A DNA stretch of 64,000 nt. Origin: Sphingomonas cannabina (GTDB lineage Bacteria; Pseudomonadota; Alphaproteobacteria; Sphingomonadales; Sphingomonadaceae). The position numbers and the translations under genes are program-made. Of the stretch, positions 51,570 through 60,345 are shown piece by piece. The notes under the pieces were generated by a model. It ran no database searches, was not told the DNA's origin, and worked only from the letters and a program-made list of their open reading frames with translations. The stretch spans positions 1,101,001-1,165,000 of the forward strand of contig NZ_CP090059.1 of assembly GCF_021391395.1 (NCBI RefSeq). Direction: 5' to 3'. Each line of letters opens with the position of its first letter. Positions within the stretch are counted from its first letter, which is position 1.

Positions 51570-51698
51570 AATCCTCCCCCGCCAGGGGGAGGGGGACCGC
51601 CGAAGGCGGTGGAGGGGGAGGACGGCGACTCGTTATCGGCGTGCTTCCTCCCCCTCCGTCACGCTTCGCGTGCCACCTCCCCCTGGCGGGGGAGGATT
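51570..51698. repeat. Composite palindromic repeat, family B, second copy
   Basis: Outer arms AATCCTCCCCCGCCAGGGGG and their complement ending GGGGAGGATT flank two inner hairpins (CCGCCGAAGGCGG left, CACGCTTCGCGTG right). Relative to 26562-26698 the inner hairpins are swapped and complemented, so this copy is inverted. It lies between the gpmA promoter region and the M14 peptidase stop. Confidence 0.8.
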
Positions 51699-51712
51699 AA
51701 TGTCGACCGGCC

Positions 51713-52834
51713 CTAAACCTCGTCGATGAATCCGGCGAGCGTGTCGAGGCAGGCTTGTCCCAGCCGCTTCGACCGCTCCGGCGACCAGCCGAACTCGGCG
51801 TCCGGATTCGGATCATGGTCCTTGAACGGCATCTCCAGCGTCATCGCCACCGCGCCGTAGCGTTCGGCGAGCTGGTTGGTCGACATGCTGAGATTGGCCT
51901 TGCCCGGCGCGGCCTTCTCATAGCCCTTCTCGATCTGGAACTCGGGCGTCGCCGCCGCCAGCCGACGGGCATATTCGTAGAATTTCTCGCCGAGCGCATC
52001 GGTCCAGCCGGGGATGCCTTCGAAGCCGGCGAGGAAATTGGCCGGGATCGCCTCGTCGCCGTGCACGTCCATCGCGAAGTCGACGCCGGTCTCGTCCATC
52101 GCATCGCGCACGCACAGCACTTCGGGGCTCCGCTCCAGGCTCGGCGTATGCCATTCGCGGTTGAGGTTCACGCCGGCGGCGTTGGTGCGCAGGTGCCCGC
52201 GGAAGCTGCCGTCCGGGTTCATGTTGGGCACGACGTGCAGCGTCGCCTTCTCGCGCAGCGCCCGCGCGGTCGGATCGCTGAGGTCGACCAGCTTCTCGAG
52301 CGCGCCTTCCATCCACCATTCGGCCATCGATTCGCCGGGATGCTGGCGGGCGTAGAGCCACACCTGCTTGGGTCCCTCGCCCATGCGCAGATAGTCGATC
52401 GCGCGCCCGTCGAGGCTCTGCCCGAGCTCGCGATGGGTGACGCCGGGCTGCAGCGCGATGCGTGCGACCAGATCGTCGTGCCGCTCCATCGAATAGGGCG
52501 CGAAATAGGCGAACCAGGCGAGCTCGGTGTCGAAGCGGTGCGTCCAGGTGAGGACGCCGTCCAAGTAACTGGTGTCCGGCGCCATCCGCCACGCGATGCG
52601 GTCGGTCGACACGCGTGCCTTGTACCCCGGCCAGCCGAACGGATAGGCCGATCCGGCGCAGTTGACGATGCGGAACGTCAGCGTCCGCCCGCGCGCGCCG
52701 GCAACGCGGAAGTGGAACCACTGGTAGAAATCGGAGAGATGGTCGCGGACGATCTCGAGGTCGACGCGGTCGCCCTCCTGCCCGACCACGCGAATGTTGC
52801 CGCTGTCGAACGCGGCCGAGATCTGGATGGTCAT
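51713..52834 (-). CDS. M14 family zinc carboxypeptidase
   Basis: A 373-residue cytosolic-type M14 peptidase with an N-terminal beta-rich domain (about 1-120) as in AGBL/cytosolic carboxypeptidases. Zinc ligands are His and Glu of [18 protein letters not shown] and His of [13 protein letters not shown]. The Arg/substrate segment [18 protein letters not shown] and the catalytic Glu of MTLEMPFKD are present. There is no signal peptide. It probably trims C-terminal residues from peptides. It overlaps the upstream DUF4136 lipoprotein gene by ATGA. Confidence 0.9.
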   Translation of the reverse strand: MTIQISAAFDSGNIRVVGQEGDRVDLEIVRDHLSDFYQWFHFRVAGARGRTLTFRIVNCAGSAYPFGWPGYKARVSTDRIAWRMAPDTSYLDGVLTWTHRFDTELAWFAYFAPYSMERHDDLVARIALQPGVTHRELGQSLDGRAIDYLRMGEGPKQVWLYARQHPGESMAEWWMEGALEKLVDLSDPTARALREKATLHVVPNMNPDGSFRGHLRTNAAGVNLNREWHTPSLERSPEVLCVRDAMDETGVDFAMDVHGDEAIPANFLAGFEGIPGWTDALGEKFYEYARRLAAATPEFQIEKGYEKAAPGKANLSMSTNQLAERYGAVAMTLEMPFKDHDPNPDAEFGWSPERSKRLGQACLDTLAGFIDEV

Positions 52835-53436
52835 GGCACGCTGATAGTGATGCCCGACTCTCCAGGGAACCCCTTGAACAATGCGGCGGCGAGAATGTCG
52901 GCGGTCGAATCGGGCTGGCCGGCGCGTTCGATGCCCTGGCGCCGGGCGCGCCCTTCCCAGATCGTCGTCCCGTCGCTGCGTCGGCGCAGCTGCACCGCCA
53001 ATTCGGTCGCGAGGATCGCGCGTCGCTTGCCGCGGCCGATGCCGGTGGCGGTGCTGATCCCGCCGCCGACCCCGGTGCGGCGGCCGAAGCTGGCGCCGCC
53101 GATGCCGAGGCCGATGGAGAAGGGCGGCGGGCTCTCGACATAGCCGGCGTCGGTCCGGCGAAAGGCGACCGCGGCGATATATTGCGAGGTCGATCCCTGC
53201 GGCGCTGGCTGGAAGCCGAGCTTGGCGAGCTCGCCCGCCACCGCGTCGGCATAGAGCTGGTATTCGGGGCTGACCGTCTGGTTGGTCGACAAGGGCTCCA
53301 CCGTCACCGTGCCTGCCGCGATCGGTTGGCCGAGGTGGTAGCGGGTGACCTCGCTGGGGCCGCCTCGGCCGCCGCCGGTGGTCGCGCAGCCGGCCAGCGC
53401 CGCTGCCAGGATCAGGATCGCCGCACGCTTCGTCAT
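52831..53436 (-). CDS. DUF4136 lipoprotein
   Basis: A 201-residue lipoprotein with lipobox ALAGC (Cys17). The mature region [45 protein letters not shown] and the closing [16 protein letters not shown] match DUF4136. It is likely anchored to the outer membrane or periplasmic face; function unknown. A 45-residue Gly-rich insert ([18 protein letters not shown]) is in the middle. It overlaps both neighbours by ATGA. Confidence 0.82.
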   Translation of the reverse strand: MTKRAAILILAAALAGCATTGGGRGGPSEVTRYHLGQPIAAGTVTVEPLSTNQTVSPEYQLYADAVAGELAKLGFQPAPQGSTSQYIAAVAFRRTDAGYVESPPPFSIGLGIGGASFGRRTGVGGGISTATGIGRGKRRAILATELAVQLRRRSDGTTIWEGRARRQGIERAGQPDSTADILAAALFKGFPGESGITISVP

Positions 53437-53987
53437 GGCACGCTCACCGATTGGTTGGAGTCACCCGGGAAATTCCGGAACAGCGCCTGAGCCAGCTTCG
53501 GCGCGACGGTCGCGGGGGCGTCATTGCGGGTTCCCGCCACCTGCGCCGTGCTCGCGCTGCCCTCCCACGCCGGCTGGTCCTCGCCGCGCCGGATGATGCG
53601 GACCCGAAGCTCCGTCACCACCAGATTACCCACGCGCGACTTGTCGGAGGGCAGGGCGACCCCCAGCGTGGCGCCGACGCCCCGGCTCATCCCGCCGCTC
53701 GTCGCGCTCGCGCCGTCGACCGGCACGTCCGATGTCACCGCCCCGCGGGCGGCGCGCGTCAGCGTCACGCTCGCCACATAGCGGCCGTGGCCGGCGCCGG
53801 GCAGGGCGGTGAAGCCCTTGTCGATCAGCGCCTGCTCGACCGCATCGGCGAACACCCGGTCGGCGGTGGAGGGCCTTTCCGCCGACAACTCGATGGAGAC
53901 GGTGCCGGGCGTCACCGGCGCGGCTTCCGCCGCCTGGGCCGGCGCCAGCGCCGCGCTCGCCGCAGCCAACATGGTCAGCAAACCCAT
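53433..53987 (-). CDS. DUF4136-like secreted protein, paralogue of the next gene
   Basis: A 184-residue protein with a signal peptide ([20 protein letters not shown]) but no lipobox Cys. Its core [29 protein letters not shown], a Gly-rich insert, [20 protein letters not shown] and the ending [17 protein letters not shown] parallel the adjacent lipoprotein, so the two arose by tandem duplication. The start at 53987 follows GGAGCGTT; an upstream frame to 54029 is less likely. It leads a three-gene operon with the lipoprotein and M14 peptidase genes. Confidence 0.72.
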   Translation of the reverse strand: MGLLTMLAAASAALAPAQAAEAAPVTPGTVSIELSAERPSTADRVFADAVEQALIDKGFTALPGAGHGRYVASVTLTRAARGAVTSDVPVDGASATSGGMSRGVGATLGVALPSDKSRVGNLVVTELRVRIIRRGEDQPAWEGSASTAQVAGTRNDAPATVAPKLAQALFRNFPGDSNQSVSVP

Positions 53988-54069
53988 AACGCTCCTGCCT
54001 CCACGGGCGCGGGCGCGCCTGGGGATCAACCGTTACGCCTGCGTCCCCGTTCCCTCAAGTGCCTAGGGC

Positions 54070-55101
54070 CTAGGCGGCAGGACGAAAAGTGCTCCGATAG
54101 GCGAACAGTCCCGGCGTGCCGCCGGTCATCACGAACAGCACATGCGATCCGGGCGCGAACGCGCCGTCGCGCACCGCCGCGAGCAGTCCGGCGAACGCCT
54201 TGCCGGAATAGACCGGATCGAGCAGCAGCCCCTCGGCCCGCGCCATCAGCCGCACTGCCTCGACCATGGCATAGGTCGGAATGCCGTAGCCCGGCCCGCG
54301 TTCGTCGCCGATCACGTCGACGGCCTCCTCGTCGATGACGGCATGCGCGTCGATCAGCGCCAGCGTCGCCCGGGCCTTGTCGATCGTCGTGCGGCGGCTC
54401 GCCTCCTCGTCGGCGAGCACCGCATAGGAGGTCACCACCGCCGGCGATCGCCCGAGCGCCGCATAGCCGGCGGCGAGCCCCGCATGGGTCCCGGCGCTGC
54501 CGTTCGCGACGATCACGCGGTCGAACTCGACGCCCAGCTTCTCGGATTGTCGAACGATCTCGTCGGCGCAGGCGGCATAGCCCAGGCATCCGACCGGCGA
54601 TGATCCGCCGGACGGCGCGACATGCACCTTGCGCCCCTCGCGCCGGAGCGTCGCGGCGCGCTCCTCGGCATAGGCGAGCGAATCGGCCGAGCCCGGCAGG
54701 TCGTGGATGGTGGCCCCGAACAGCTCGTCGAGCAGGACGTTGCCATTCTCGGTATAATCCGCCTCCTCGCGCGGCACGCTGCGCGTCAGCACCAGTTCCG
54801 CGGCAAGCCCGACCCGCGCCGCCGCCGCGGCGCTGAGTCGCGCATGGTTCGACTGGCGCGCGCCGACGGTGATGAAGGTGTCGGCGCCGTCCGCGATCGC
54901 TGCCCCCAGTAGGAACTCGAGCTTGCGCAGCTTGTTGCCGCCGCCGCCGATCGGCGTCAGGTCGTCGCGCTTGGCGTAGAGGGCGACGCCCTTCGCCGCC
55001 TCGCCCAGCGCCTCCTCGATCCGGTGCAGCCGCTGGATCGGCGTCGGGCCGTCGATCAGCCGGGTGCGGGGGCGGTTGCGAAGGGCGGCCTCCAGGTCCA
55101 T
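54070..55101 (-). CDS. D-cysteine desulfhydrase / ACC deaminase family PLP enzyme
   Basis: A 343-residue fold-type II PLP enzyme. The PLP Lys is in PIGGGGNKLRKLEFLLG, followed by GARQSNHARLSAAAAARVG, the phosphate loop NGSAGTHAGLAAGYAALG and DPVYSGKAFAGLL. D-cysteine desulfhydrase (pyruvate, H2S and ammonia) is the best guess, but ACC deaminase or a related D-amino-acid lyase cannot be excluded. The start at 55101 follows GAGGATG; the open frame to 55329 crosses the divergent rpmJ promoter and is rejected. Confidence 0.85.
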   Translation of the reverse strand: MDLEAALRNRPRTRLIDGPTPIQRLHRIEEALGEAAKGVALYAKRDDLTPIGGGGNKLRKLEFLLGAAIADGADTFITVGARQSNHARLSAAAAARVGLAAELVLTRSVPREEADYTENGNVLLDELFGATIHDLPGSADSLAYAEERAATLRREGRKVHVAPSGGSSPVGCLGYAACADEIVRQSEKLGVEFDRVIVANGSAGTHAGLAAGYAALGRSPAVVTSYAVLADEEASRRTTIDKARATLALIDAHAVIDEEAVDVIGDERGPGYGIPTYAMVEAVRLMARAEGLLLDPVYSGKAFAGLLAAVRDGAFAPGSHVLFVMTGGTPGLFAYRSTFRPAA

Positions 55102-55173
55102 GCGACATCCTCGTGCTGGCGTTTCGCTGCAGATGCGCCTTGCATGGGCGTTGCACAACCGTCCCGCCCCGCC

Positions 55174-55202
55174 TTGACTTGTCGGGGTCGCGCCGCTAGG
55201 CG
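55174..55202 (+). promoter_or_regulatory. Possible promoter of rpmJ
   Basis: TTGACT at 55174-55179 and TAGGCG at 55197-55202 are 17 bp apart, 51 bp before the rpmJ start. The -35 is good and the -10 weak, as is common in high-GC alphaproteobacteria. Confidence 0.4.
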
Positions 55203-55252
55203 GGCGCCTCATTTTTCCAGCGAACATCGCCAGGCACGAAACGGGATCGGTC

Positions 55253-55378
55253 ATGAAGATCGTGAATTCACTGAAGTCGCTCAAGGATCGGCATCGCGAC
55301 AATCGCGTGATCCGCCGCCGCGGGCGCATCTACGTCATCAACAAGACCAACCGCCGCTTCAAGGCCCGCCAGGGCTGA
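55253..55378 (+). CDS. rpmJ: Ribosomal protein bL36, Cys-less type
   Basis: A 41-residue, highly basic protein, [20 protein letters not shown] and onward to [13 protein letters not shown], matching the longer bL36 variant. It lacks the four zinc-binding Cys/His positions of the C+ form, so it does not need zinc. Three bases separate its TGA from the GTG of the HAD hydrolase gene, so the two are cotranscribed. It is divergent from the PLP enzyme. Confidence 0.95.
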   Translation: MKIVNSLKSLKDRHRDNRVIRRRGRIYVINKTNRRFKARQG

Positions 55379-55381
55379 GTC

Positions 55382-55999
55382 GTGGGGGACAGGGTCCGCG
55401 CCGTCATCTTCGATGTCGGCAACGTCCTGTTCCACTGGCATCCGCGGTTCCTCTACGAGCGCCTGATCGAAGACGATCGGGCGCTCGACGCGTTTCTGCG
55501 CGACGTCGTCACCCATGAGTGGCATTTCCAGCACGACGCCGGCCGCCCCTTCGCCGAGACCTCGGCCGAGCTCGTCGCGCGCTTCCCCGAGCACGAGCCG
55601 CTGATCGCCGCCTGGGGCGAGCGCTTCACCGATTCGATGGACCGCCCGGTCGCCGGGATGCTCGAGCTGGTGCAGGAGCTGGACGAGGCCGGCGTCCCGC
55701 TGTTCGCGATCACCAATTTCTCGGGCGAGTTCTTCCCTCAGGCTCGCAAGCGCTGGCCGGAGACCTTCGACCGCTTCCGCGACATCGTCGTCTCGGGCGA
55801 CGAGAAGCTGCTGAAGCCCGATCCTGCCATCTACCGCCTCGCACTCGCCCGCTTCGGCCTGGAGCCGGGCGAGGCGCTGTTCGTCGACGACAACGCCGCC
55901 AACGTCGAAGGCGCGAGGGCGGTCGGCATCCACGCCGTGCTGTTCACCGACGAGCCGGCGTTCCGGGCGGAACTCGGCCGGGTGGGGTTGCTTGTCTGA
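55382..55999 (+). CDS. HAD-superfamily hydrolase (IA, YihX-like)
   Basis: A 205-residue phosphatase-like HAD protein starting at GTG. Motif I is VIFDVGNVLFHWHP, where the Asp nucleophile is present and the +2 position is Gly as in YihX-type members. Motif II is FAITNFS, motif III EKLLKPDPAIY and motif IV LFVDDNAANVEGA. It may act on sugar phosphates. It follows rpmJ by 3 bp, an unusual operon partner. Confidence 0.9.
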   Translation: MGDRVRAVIFDVGNVLFHWHPRFLYERLIEDDRALDAFLRDVVTHEWHFQHDAGRPFAETSAELVARFPEHEPLIAAWGERFTDSMDRPVAGMLELVQELDEAGVPLFAITNFSGEFFPQARKRWPETFDRFRDIVVSGDEKLLKPDPAIYRLALARFGLEPGEALFVDDNAANVEGARAVGIHAVLFTDEPAFRAELGRVGLLV

Positions 56000-56011
56000 A
56001 CGGCTTTCCGT

Positions 56012-56028
56012 GTGTACATTGTGTGCAC
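56012..56028. promoter_or_regulatory. Probable toxin-antitoxin operator
   Basis: GTGTACATTGTGTGCAC has 7-bp arms GTGTACA/TGTGCAC (6 of 7 complementary) around TTG, 11 bp before the antitoxin start. Phd/VapB-type antitoxins usually autoregulate through such palindromes. Confidence 0.55.
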
Positions 56029-56039
56029 GGAGATGAATC

Positions 56040-56342
56040 ATGGAAATGTCGGTTCGCGAAGCCCGCGCCCAATTCGCCGCCGCCCTTGCGGCTGCAGAGC
56101 GGGGCGAGCGCGTGACCATCACCAAGAACGGACGCCCGGTCGCGGAGCTGGGGCCGCCCTCCGCGGCGCAGCCGAAGCGCAAGGGTGGGATCGATTGGGA
56201 ACGGGTTGAGCGCGTCCGCAAGGAAATGGGCTTGGACAAGCTGCCTCCATTACCCGACGGATGGCAGGAGGAGTTCGACGACCCCGCGTTCAGTCGCGAA
56301 GTTCTGGGGCTCGATGACGATTGGGAGCCTTATCGGCCTTGA
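56040..56342 (+). CDS. Phd/YefM-type antitoxin
   Basis: A 100-residue antitoxin. The N-terminal DNA-binding domain is typical of Phd: MSVREARAQFAAALAAAERG, ERVTITKNGRPVAELGP. The acidic C-terminal tail (WQEEFDDPAFSREVLGLDDD) would wrap the toxin. ATG at 56040 or 56046 may be used. Its stop overlaps the TTG start of the toxin. Confidence 0.9.
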   Translation: MEMSVREARAQFAAALAAAERGERVTITKNGRPVAELGPPSAAQPKRKGGIDWERVERVRKEMGLDKLPPLPDGWQEEFDDPAFSREVLGLDDDWEPYRP

Positions 56343-56734
56343 GCGTCCTGCTCGATACCCATTTCGTGATCTGGCTCGCCAAGGACGGCGCGGAGCTGAC
56401 GCCGCGCGAACGAGCATTTCTCGACGCGCAGGAGGAGCGCGCCTGGATCTCGGCGATCTCGATCTGGGAGCTGAGGATAAAATGGTCGAAGGTGAGCCGA
56501 AACGGCGAGCGCAAGGGCGCGCTGGCGCCCGAAGCCGCGATGCTTTTCGCCGACCTGGCGGGCATTGAGATCGTGCCGATCACCGGAGTTGACTGCACGA
56601 TGCCACTCCGCACGCCGCTCTCGCACAAGGACCCCTTCGACGAGATGCTGCTCGTCCACGCCCAGCAACGCGGTGCGCGGCTGCTCACCCGCGACAGCGA
56701 CCTGCAGGGTCACCCGCTGGTCGTGTCGCTGTAG
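56339..56734 (+). CDS. PIN-domain toxin (VapC-like ribonuclease)
   Basis: A 131-residue PIN nuclease with acidic residues in VLLDTHFVIWLAKDG (Asp near residue 6), ISAISIWELRIKWSK (Glu), DPFDEMLLVHAQQ (Asp) and LLTRDSDLQGHPLV (Asp). The likely start is the TTG at 56339, inside the antitoxin stop (TTGA). TTG 56321 would lie further inside the antitoxin. It probably cleaves RNA when freed from the antitoxin. Its 3' end overlaps the convergent pyk gene by 25 bp. Confidence 0.9.
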   Translation: MSVLLDTHFVIWLAKDGAELTPRERAFLDAQEERAWISAISIWELRIKWSKVSRNGERKGALAPEAAMLFADLAGIEIVPITGVDCTMPLRTPLSHKDPFDEMLLVHAQQRGARLLTRDSDLQGHPLVVSL

Positions 56735-58179
56735 CGCTTCAGCTCGTCGCCGATCACCCGCACCACGTGGAGCACGTTGGTGCTCCCCGGCGTCCCGAAC
56801 GGCACGCCCGCGCAGACGACCACACGGTCGCCCGCCGCGGCGATGCGATGACGCAGCGCCATGCGCTTGGCCTTGGCGACCATCTCCTCGAAATTGCCGA
56901 CGTCGCGGGTATGGACCGCATGCACGCCCCACAGCAGCCCCAGCCGCCGCGCGGTCTCGATCTTGGGCGTCAGCACCAGGATCGGCACCGACGGGCGCTC
57001 GCGCGCGATGCGGCGCGCGGTCGAGCCCGACATGGTGAAGCAGATGATCGCGCTCGCCGACACGATGCCGGCGATGCTCTTCGCCGCCTCGGCGAGCGCG
57101 TCGGCGGTGGTCGGATCGGGCTTGGTGATGGTGAAGTGCACGCGGTCGCCGTGCGCGGGATCGCGCTCCACCGAATCGGCAATCGAGTTCATCATCGCGA
57201 CCGATTCGACCGGCCAGGCGCCCGCCGCGCTCTCGGCCGACAGCATGATCGCGTCGGCGCCGTCGTAGACTGCGGTGGCGACGTCGGACACCTCGGCGCG
57301 GGTCGGCGTCGGCGCGGTGATCATCGATTCGAGCATCTGCGTCGCCACCACCACCGGCCGGCCCATCCGCCGCGCAGTCTCGACGATGCGCTTCTGCAGC
57401 GGCGGCACCGCCTCGGGCGGCAGCTCGACGCCCAGGTCGCCGCGCGCCACCATCACCCCGTCGCAGCCCTCGACGATCTCCTCCAGCCGCGACACCGCGG
57501 AGGGCTTCTCGATCTTGGCTAGCAGCGCCGCGCGCCCCTCGATCAGCCGCCGCCCCTCGGCGAGGTCCTCCGGCCGCTGCACGAAGCTCATCGCGATCCA
57601 GTCGACCCCCTGGTCGAGCGCGAACGCCATGTCGCTGCGGTCCTTGGGCGTCAGCGCCGCCAGCGGCAGCACCACGTCGGGGACGTTGAGCCCCTTGGAA
57701 TTGGACAGTGGCCCGCCGACCACCACTTCGGTGATGATCTGCTCCTGGTCGTGCTCCAGCACCTTCAGCACCAGCTTGCCGTCATCGAGCAGCAGCCGCG
57801 CGCCGGGCTCGATCGCCGCGAAGATCTCCTTGTGCGGCAGCTCGACGCGGGACGAATCACCGGGTTCGGTCGAGCGGTCGAGCAGGAAGCGCTGCCCCGT
57901 CTCCAGCGTCACCCGCCCCTCGGCGAACCTGCCGACGCGCAGCTTCGGCCCCTGCAGGTCGGCGAGGATGGTGGTCGGCCGGCCATAGGTCTTCTCGAGC
58001 GCGCGGATCGCCGCGATCACCGGCTCCTTGGACGCCTGGTCGCCATGGCTCATGTTGACGCGGAAGGCGTCCGCGCCGGCGACGAACAGCTTCTCGATCA
58101 TCTCGGGCGTGTTGCTCGCGGGGCCGAGCGTGGCCAGCACCCGGACCTTTCGGGAGCGCGGGTGGATCGTGCGGGTCAT
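56710..58179 (-). CDS. pyk: Pyruvate kinase
   Basis: A 489-residue PK converting phosphoenolpyruvate and ADP to pyruvate and ATP. Motifs are VRVLATLGPASNTPEMI, FRVNMSHGD, ILADLQGPKLRVG, the catalytic Lys in ALLAKIEKPSAVSRLEE, DGVMVARGDLGVELPPE and TPTRAEVSDVATAVYDGADA. The C-terminal allosteric domain is complete (AGVPFGTPGSTNVLHVVRVI). Its stop lies inside the PIN toxin gene. Confidence 0.97.
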   Translation of the reverse strand: MTRTIHPRSRKVRVLATLGPASNTPEMIEKLFVAGADAFRVNMSHGDQASKEPVIAAIRALEKTYGRPTTILADLQGPKLRVGRFAEGRVTLETGQRFLLDRSTEPGDSSRVELPHKEIFAAIEPGARLLLDDGKLVLKVLEHDQEQIITEVVVGGPLSNSKGLNVPDVVLPLAALTPKDRSDMAFALDQGVDWIAMSFVQRPEDLAEGRRLIEGRAALLAKIEKPSAVSRLEEIVEGCDGVMVARGDLGVELPPEAVPPLQKRIVETARRMGRPVVVATQMLESMITAPTPTRAEVSDVATAVYDGADAIMLSAESAAGAWPVESVAMMNSIADSVERDPAHGDRVHFTITKPDPTTADALAEAAKSIAGIVSASAIICFTMSGSTARRIARERPSVPILVLTPKIETARRLGLLWGVHAVHTRDVGNFEEMVAKAKRMALRHRIAAAGDRVVVCAGVPFGTPGSTNVLHVVRVIGDELKRYSDTTSG

Positions 58180-58248
58180 GCTGGGCTCCTGTCGCTTGCG
58201 TGGGCGCGTCTAGCGTCTATTGCGAACGGATCAACCGGAGAACGGGCA

Positions 58249-58605
58249 ATGGACGAACTGGATGCCTTGGACGACCGCGTGGCCGCCACCGCCTTCCGCC
58301 GGCTGGTCCGGCACCTGCGCCGTCGCAGCGACGCGCAGAACGTCGACCTGATGGGCCAGGCCGGCTTCTGCCGCAACTGCCTGGCCGACTGGATCGGCGA
58401 GGCGGGGCATCTCGACAAGGCGCGCGCCCGCGAGATCATCTACGGCATGCCATTCGAGGAATGGAAGGCGAAGCACCAGGGCGAGGCGACGCCGGAGCAG
58501 CTCAAGCGCATGGAGGAGAGCATCGCCCGGAACGCCGCGCTCGACGAGGCGCTGGAGGAGAGCTTTCCGGCGAGCGATCCGCCGTCGATGACGGAGCCCC
58601 GTTGA
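58249..58605 (+). CDS. DUF1244 family protein
   Basis: A 118-residue small helical protein with the family signature QAGFCRNCLADWIGEAG, in which two Cys may bind metal, then AREIIYGMPFEEWKAKHQGE. The tail LDEALEESFPASDPPS is a motif found in many alphaproteobacterial short proteins. Function unknown. The start follows GGAG at 58238. It heads the conserved DUF1244-gapR-yebC-ruv block, divergent from pyk. Confidence 0.88.
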   Translation: MDELDALDDRVAATAFRRLVRHLRRRSDAQNVDLMGQAGFCRNCLADWIGEAGHLDKARAREIIYGMPFEEWKAKHQGEATPEQLKRMEESIARNAALDEALEESFPASDPPSMTEPR

Positions 58606-58658
58606 GCCCGCGCGCAGCTTCGCCTACAGGCGCCGCTCAACCCGATGGAGATACATGA

Positions 58659-58898
58659 ATGAGCGAGGTTATCGCCGCCGATCAGCTGCGCCTTTTGATC
58701 GAGCGCATCGAGCGGCTTGAGGAAGAGAAGCGCGGCATCGCCGACGACATCAAGGACGTCTATGCCGAGGCCAAGTCAACCGGCTTCGACGTGAAGACGA
58801 TCCGGACGATCATCAAGCTGCGCAAGATGGAGAAGCATCACCGCGACGAGGCGGAGGCGCTGCTCGAAACATACAAGGCCGCGCTCGGGCTGGCCTGA
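58659..58898 (+). CDS. gapR: DUF2312 nucleoid-associated protein GapR
   Basis: A 79-residue, nearly all-helical coiled-coil protein covering DUF2312: [39 protein letters not shown] and [19 protein letters not shown]. The Caulobacter homologue GapR encircles overtwisted AT-rich DNA ahead of replication and transcription. It lies between DUF1244 and yebC, the usual alphaproteobacterial position. Confidence 0.93.
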   Translation: MSEVIAADQLRLLIERIERLEEEKRGIADDIKDVYAEAKSTGFDVKTIRTIIKLRKMEKHHRDEAEALLETYKAALGLA

Positions 58899-58926
58899 GC
58901 CGCTTTTCCTGGTCTAGAGACGAGCC

Positions 58927-59670
58927 ATGGCAGGCCATTCCAAATTCAAGAACATCATGCACCGCAAGGGCGCGCAGGATAAGAAGCGCTCGGGCATGTT
59001 CTCCAAATTGAGCCGCGAGATCACCGTCGCGGCCAAGATGGGTCTCCCCGACCCGGACATGAACCCGCGCCTGCGCGCCGCGGTCAACGCCGCCAAGGCG
59101 GCGTCGATGCCCAAGGACAACATCCAGCGCTCGATCGACAAGGCGAGCCGCGGCGATGCCGAGAATTACGAGGAGGTCCGCTATGAGGGCTTCGGCCCCG
59201 GCGGCGTCTCGCTGATCATCGAGGCGCTGACCGACAACCGCAACCGCACTGCCACCAACGTGCGCACCGCGGTCAGCAAGAACGGCGGCAACCTCGGCGC
59301 CTCGGGTTCGGTCAGCCACGGTTTCGACCGCATGGGCCTGATCACCTATCCGGCGAGCGCGGGCGACCCCGACAAGGTGTTCGAGGCCGCGCTGGAGGCG
59401 GGTGCCGAGGACGTGAGCTCGAGCGAGGACGGCCACGAGATCTGGACCGCCCAGGCCGACCTGCACGAGGTCGCCAAGGCGCTCGAGCCGGTGCTGGGCG
59501 AGGCCGAGGCGGCCAAGCTCGCCTGGCGTCCCCAGACGATGGTCGAGGTGGGCGAGGGCGACGCCGCGACGCTGTTCAAGCTGATCGACGCGCTGGACGA
59601 CGACGACGACGTCCAGACCGTGTGGGGCAACTACGAGGTTCCCGACGAGGTGATGGAGAAGCTGGCTTGA
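58927..59670 (+). CDS. YebC/PmpR-family regulator
   Basis: A 247-residue YebC/TACO1 protein: [40 protein letters not shown] region and [19 protein letters not shown]. The family was described as transcriptional regulators and more recently linked to translation of difficult motifs. It precedes ruvC, as in many proteobacteria, but a palindromic repeat now separates the two. Confidence 0.95.
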   Translation: MAGHSKFKNIMHRKGAQDKKRSGMFSKLSREITVAAKMGLPDPDMNPRLRAAVNAAKAASMPKDNIQRSIDKASRGDAENYEEVRYEGFGPGGVSLIIEALTDNRNRTATNVRTAVSKNGGNLGASGSVSHGFDRMGLITYPASAGDPDKVFEAALEAGAEDVSSSEDGHEIWTAQADLHEVAKALEPVLGEAEAAKLAWRPQTMVEVGEGDAATLFKLIDALDDDDDVQTVWGNYEVPDEVMEKLA

Positions 59671-59674
59671 CCCA

Positions 59675-59817
59675 AATCCTCCCCGAGCTCGCTCGGGGAG
59701 GGGGACCGCCGACCGCAGGTCGGTGGTGGAGGGGCGGCGCGCCAGCGCCGGCTTTCGCCGTCGCCCCCTCCACCATGCTGCGCATGGTCCCCCTCCCCGA
59801 GACAAGCTCGGGGAGGA
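59675..59817. repeat. Composite palindromic repeat, family B variant, between yebC and ruvC
   Basis: The outer arms start AATCCTCCCCGAGCTCGCTC and end GACAAGCTCGGGGAGGA. Inner hairpins are GACCGCAGGTC on the left and CATGCTGCGCATG on the right, with long complementary strands GTGGAGGGGC/GCCCCCTCCAC. It occupies the whole 151-bp gap. The right end supplies GGAGG (59812-59816), 5 bp before the ruvC GTG. Confidence 0.78.
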
Positions 59818-59821
59818 ACGG

Positions 59822-60307
59822 GTGCTGATCCTCGGCCTCGACCCTGGCCTCGGCACCACCGGCTGGGGCCTGATCCGCGCCGAGGGCAATCGCCTCAGCC
59901 ACATCGCCAACGGCCGCCTCGTCACCGACACCGCGGCCCCGCTGCCGCGCCGGCTGGCACACCTCGACACGATGCTCGCCGCCCTGATCGCCGATCGCGC
60001 TCCCGATGCCGCCGCGGTCGAGGAAGTCTTCGTCAACGCCAACCCGCAATCGACCCTCAAGCTCGGCCAGGCCCGCGGCGTCGTGCTCTGCGCCGCGGCG
60101 CGCGTCGGGATCGACGTCGGCGAATATGCTGCGCGGCTGGTCAAGAAGGCGGTGGTCGGCGTCGGCAACGCCGAGAAGGCGCAGGTCCACGCCATGGTCA
60201 CGCGGCTGCTGCCCGGCGCGAAGATCGACGGCCCCGATGCGGCCGACGCCCTCGCCGTGGCGATCTGCCACGCCCATCACGCGGCGACGGCACGGCGGAT
60301 CGGGTGA
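59822..60307 (+). CDS. ruvC: Holliday junction endodeoxyribonuclease RuvC
   Basis: A 161-residue resolvase that cuts Holliday junctions. Catalytic acids are in [14 protein letters not shown] (Asp near residue 6), [20 protein letters not shown] (Glu) and [16 protein letters not shown] (two Asp). It starts at GTG 59822, whose ribosome binding site lies in the right end of the repeat. The longer frame from 59723 is repeat-derived and rejected. Confidence 0.96.
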   Translation: MLILGLDPGLGTTGWGLIRAEGNRLSHIANGRLVTDTAAPLPRRLAHLDTMLAALIADRAPDAAAVEEVFVNANPQSTLKLGQARGVVLCAAARVGIDVGEYAARLVKKAVVGVGNAEKAQVHAMVTRLLPGAKIDGPDAADALAVAICHAHHAATARRIG

Positions 60308-60345
60308 AGCCGGGACCGGCATTTCCCGCTTTCCTACATCATATC

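Noticed and set aside
59723..59821. Extended RuvC N-terminus from 59723
   Set aside because: The added residues come from the palindromic repeat; RuvC proteins begin at the ILGLDPG strand.
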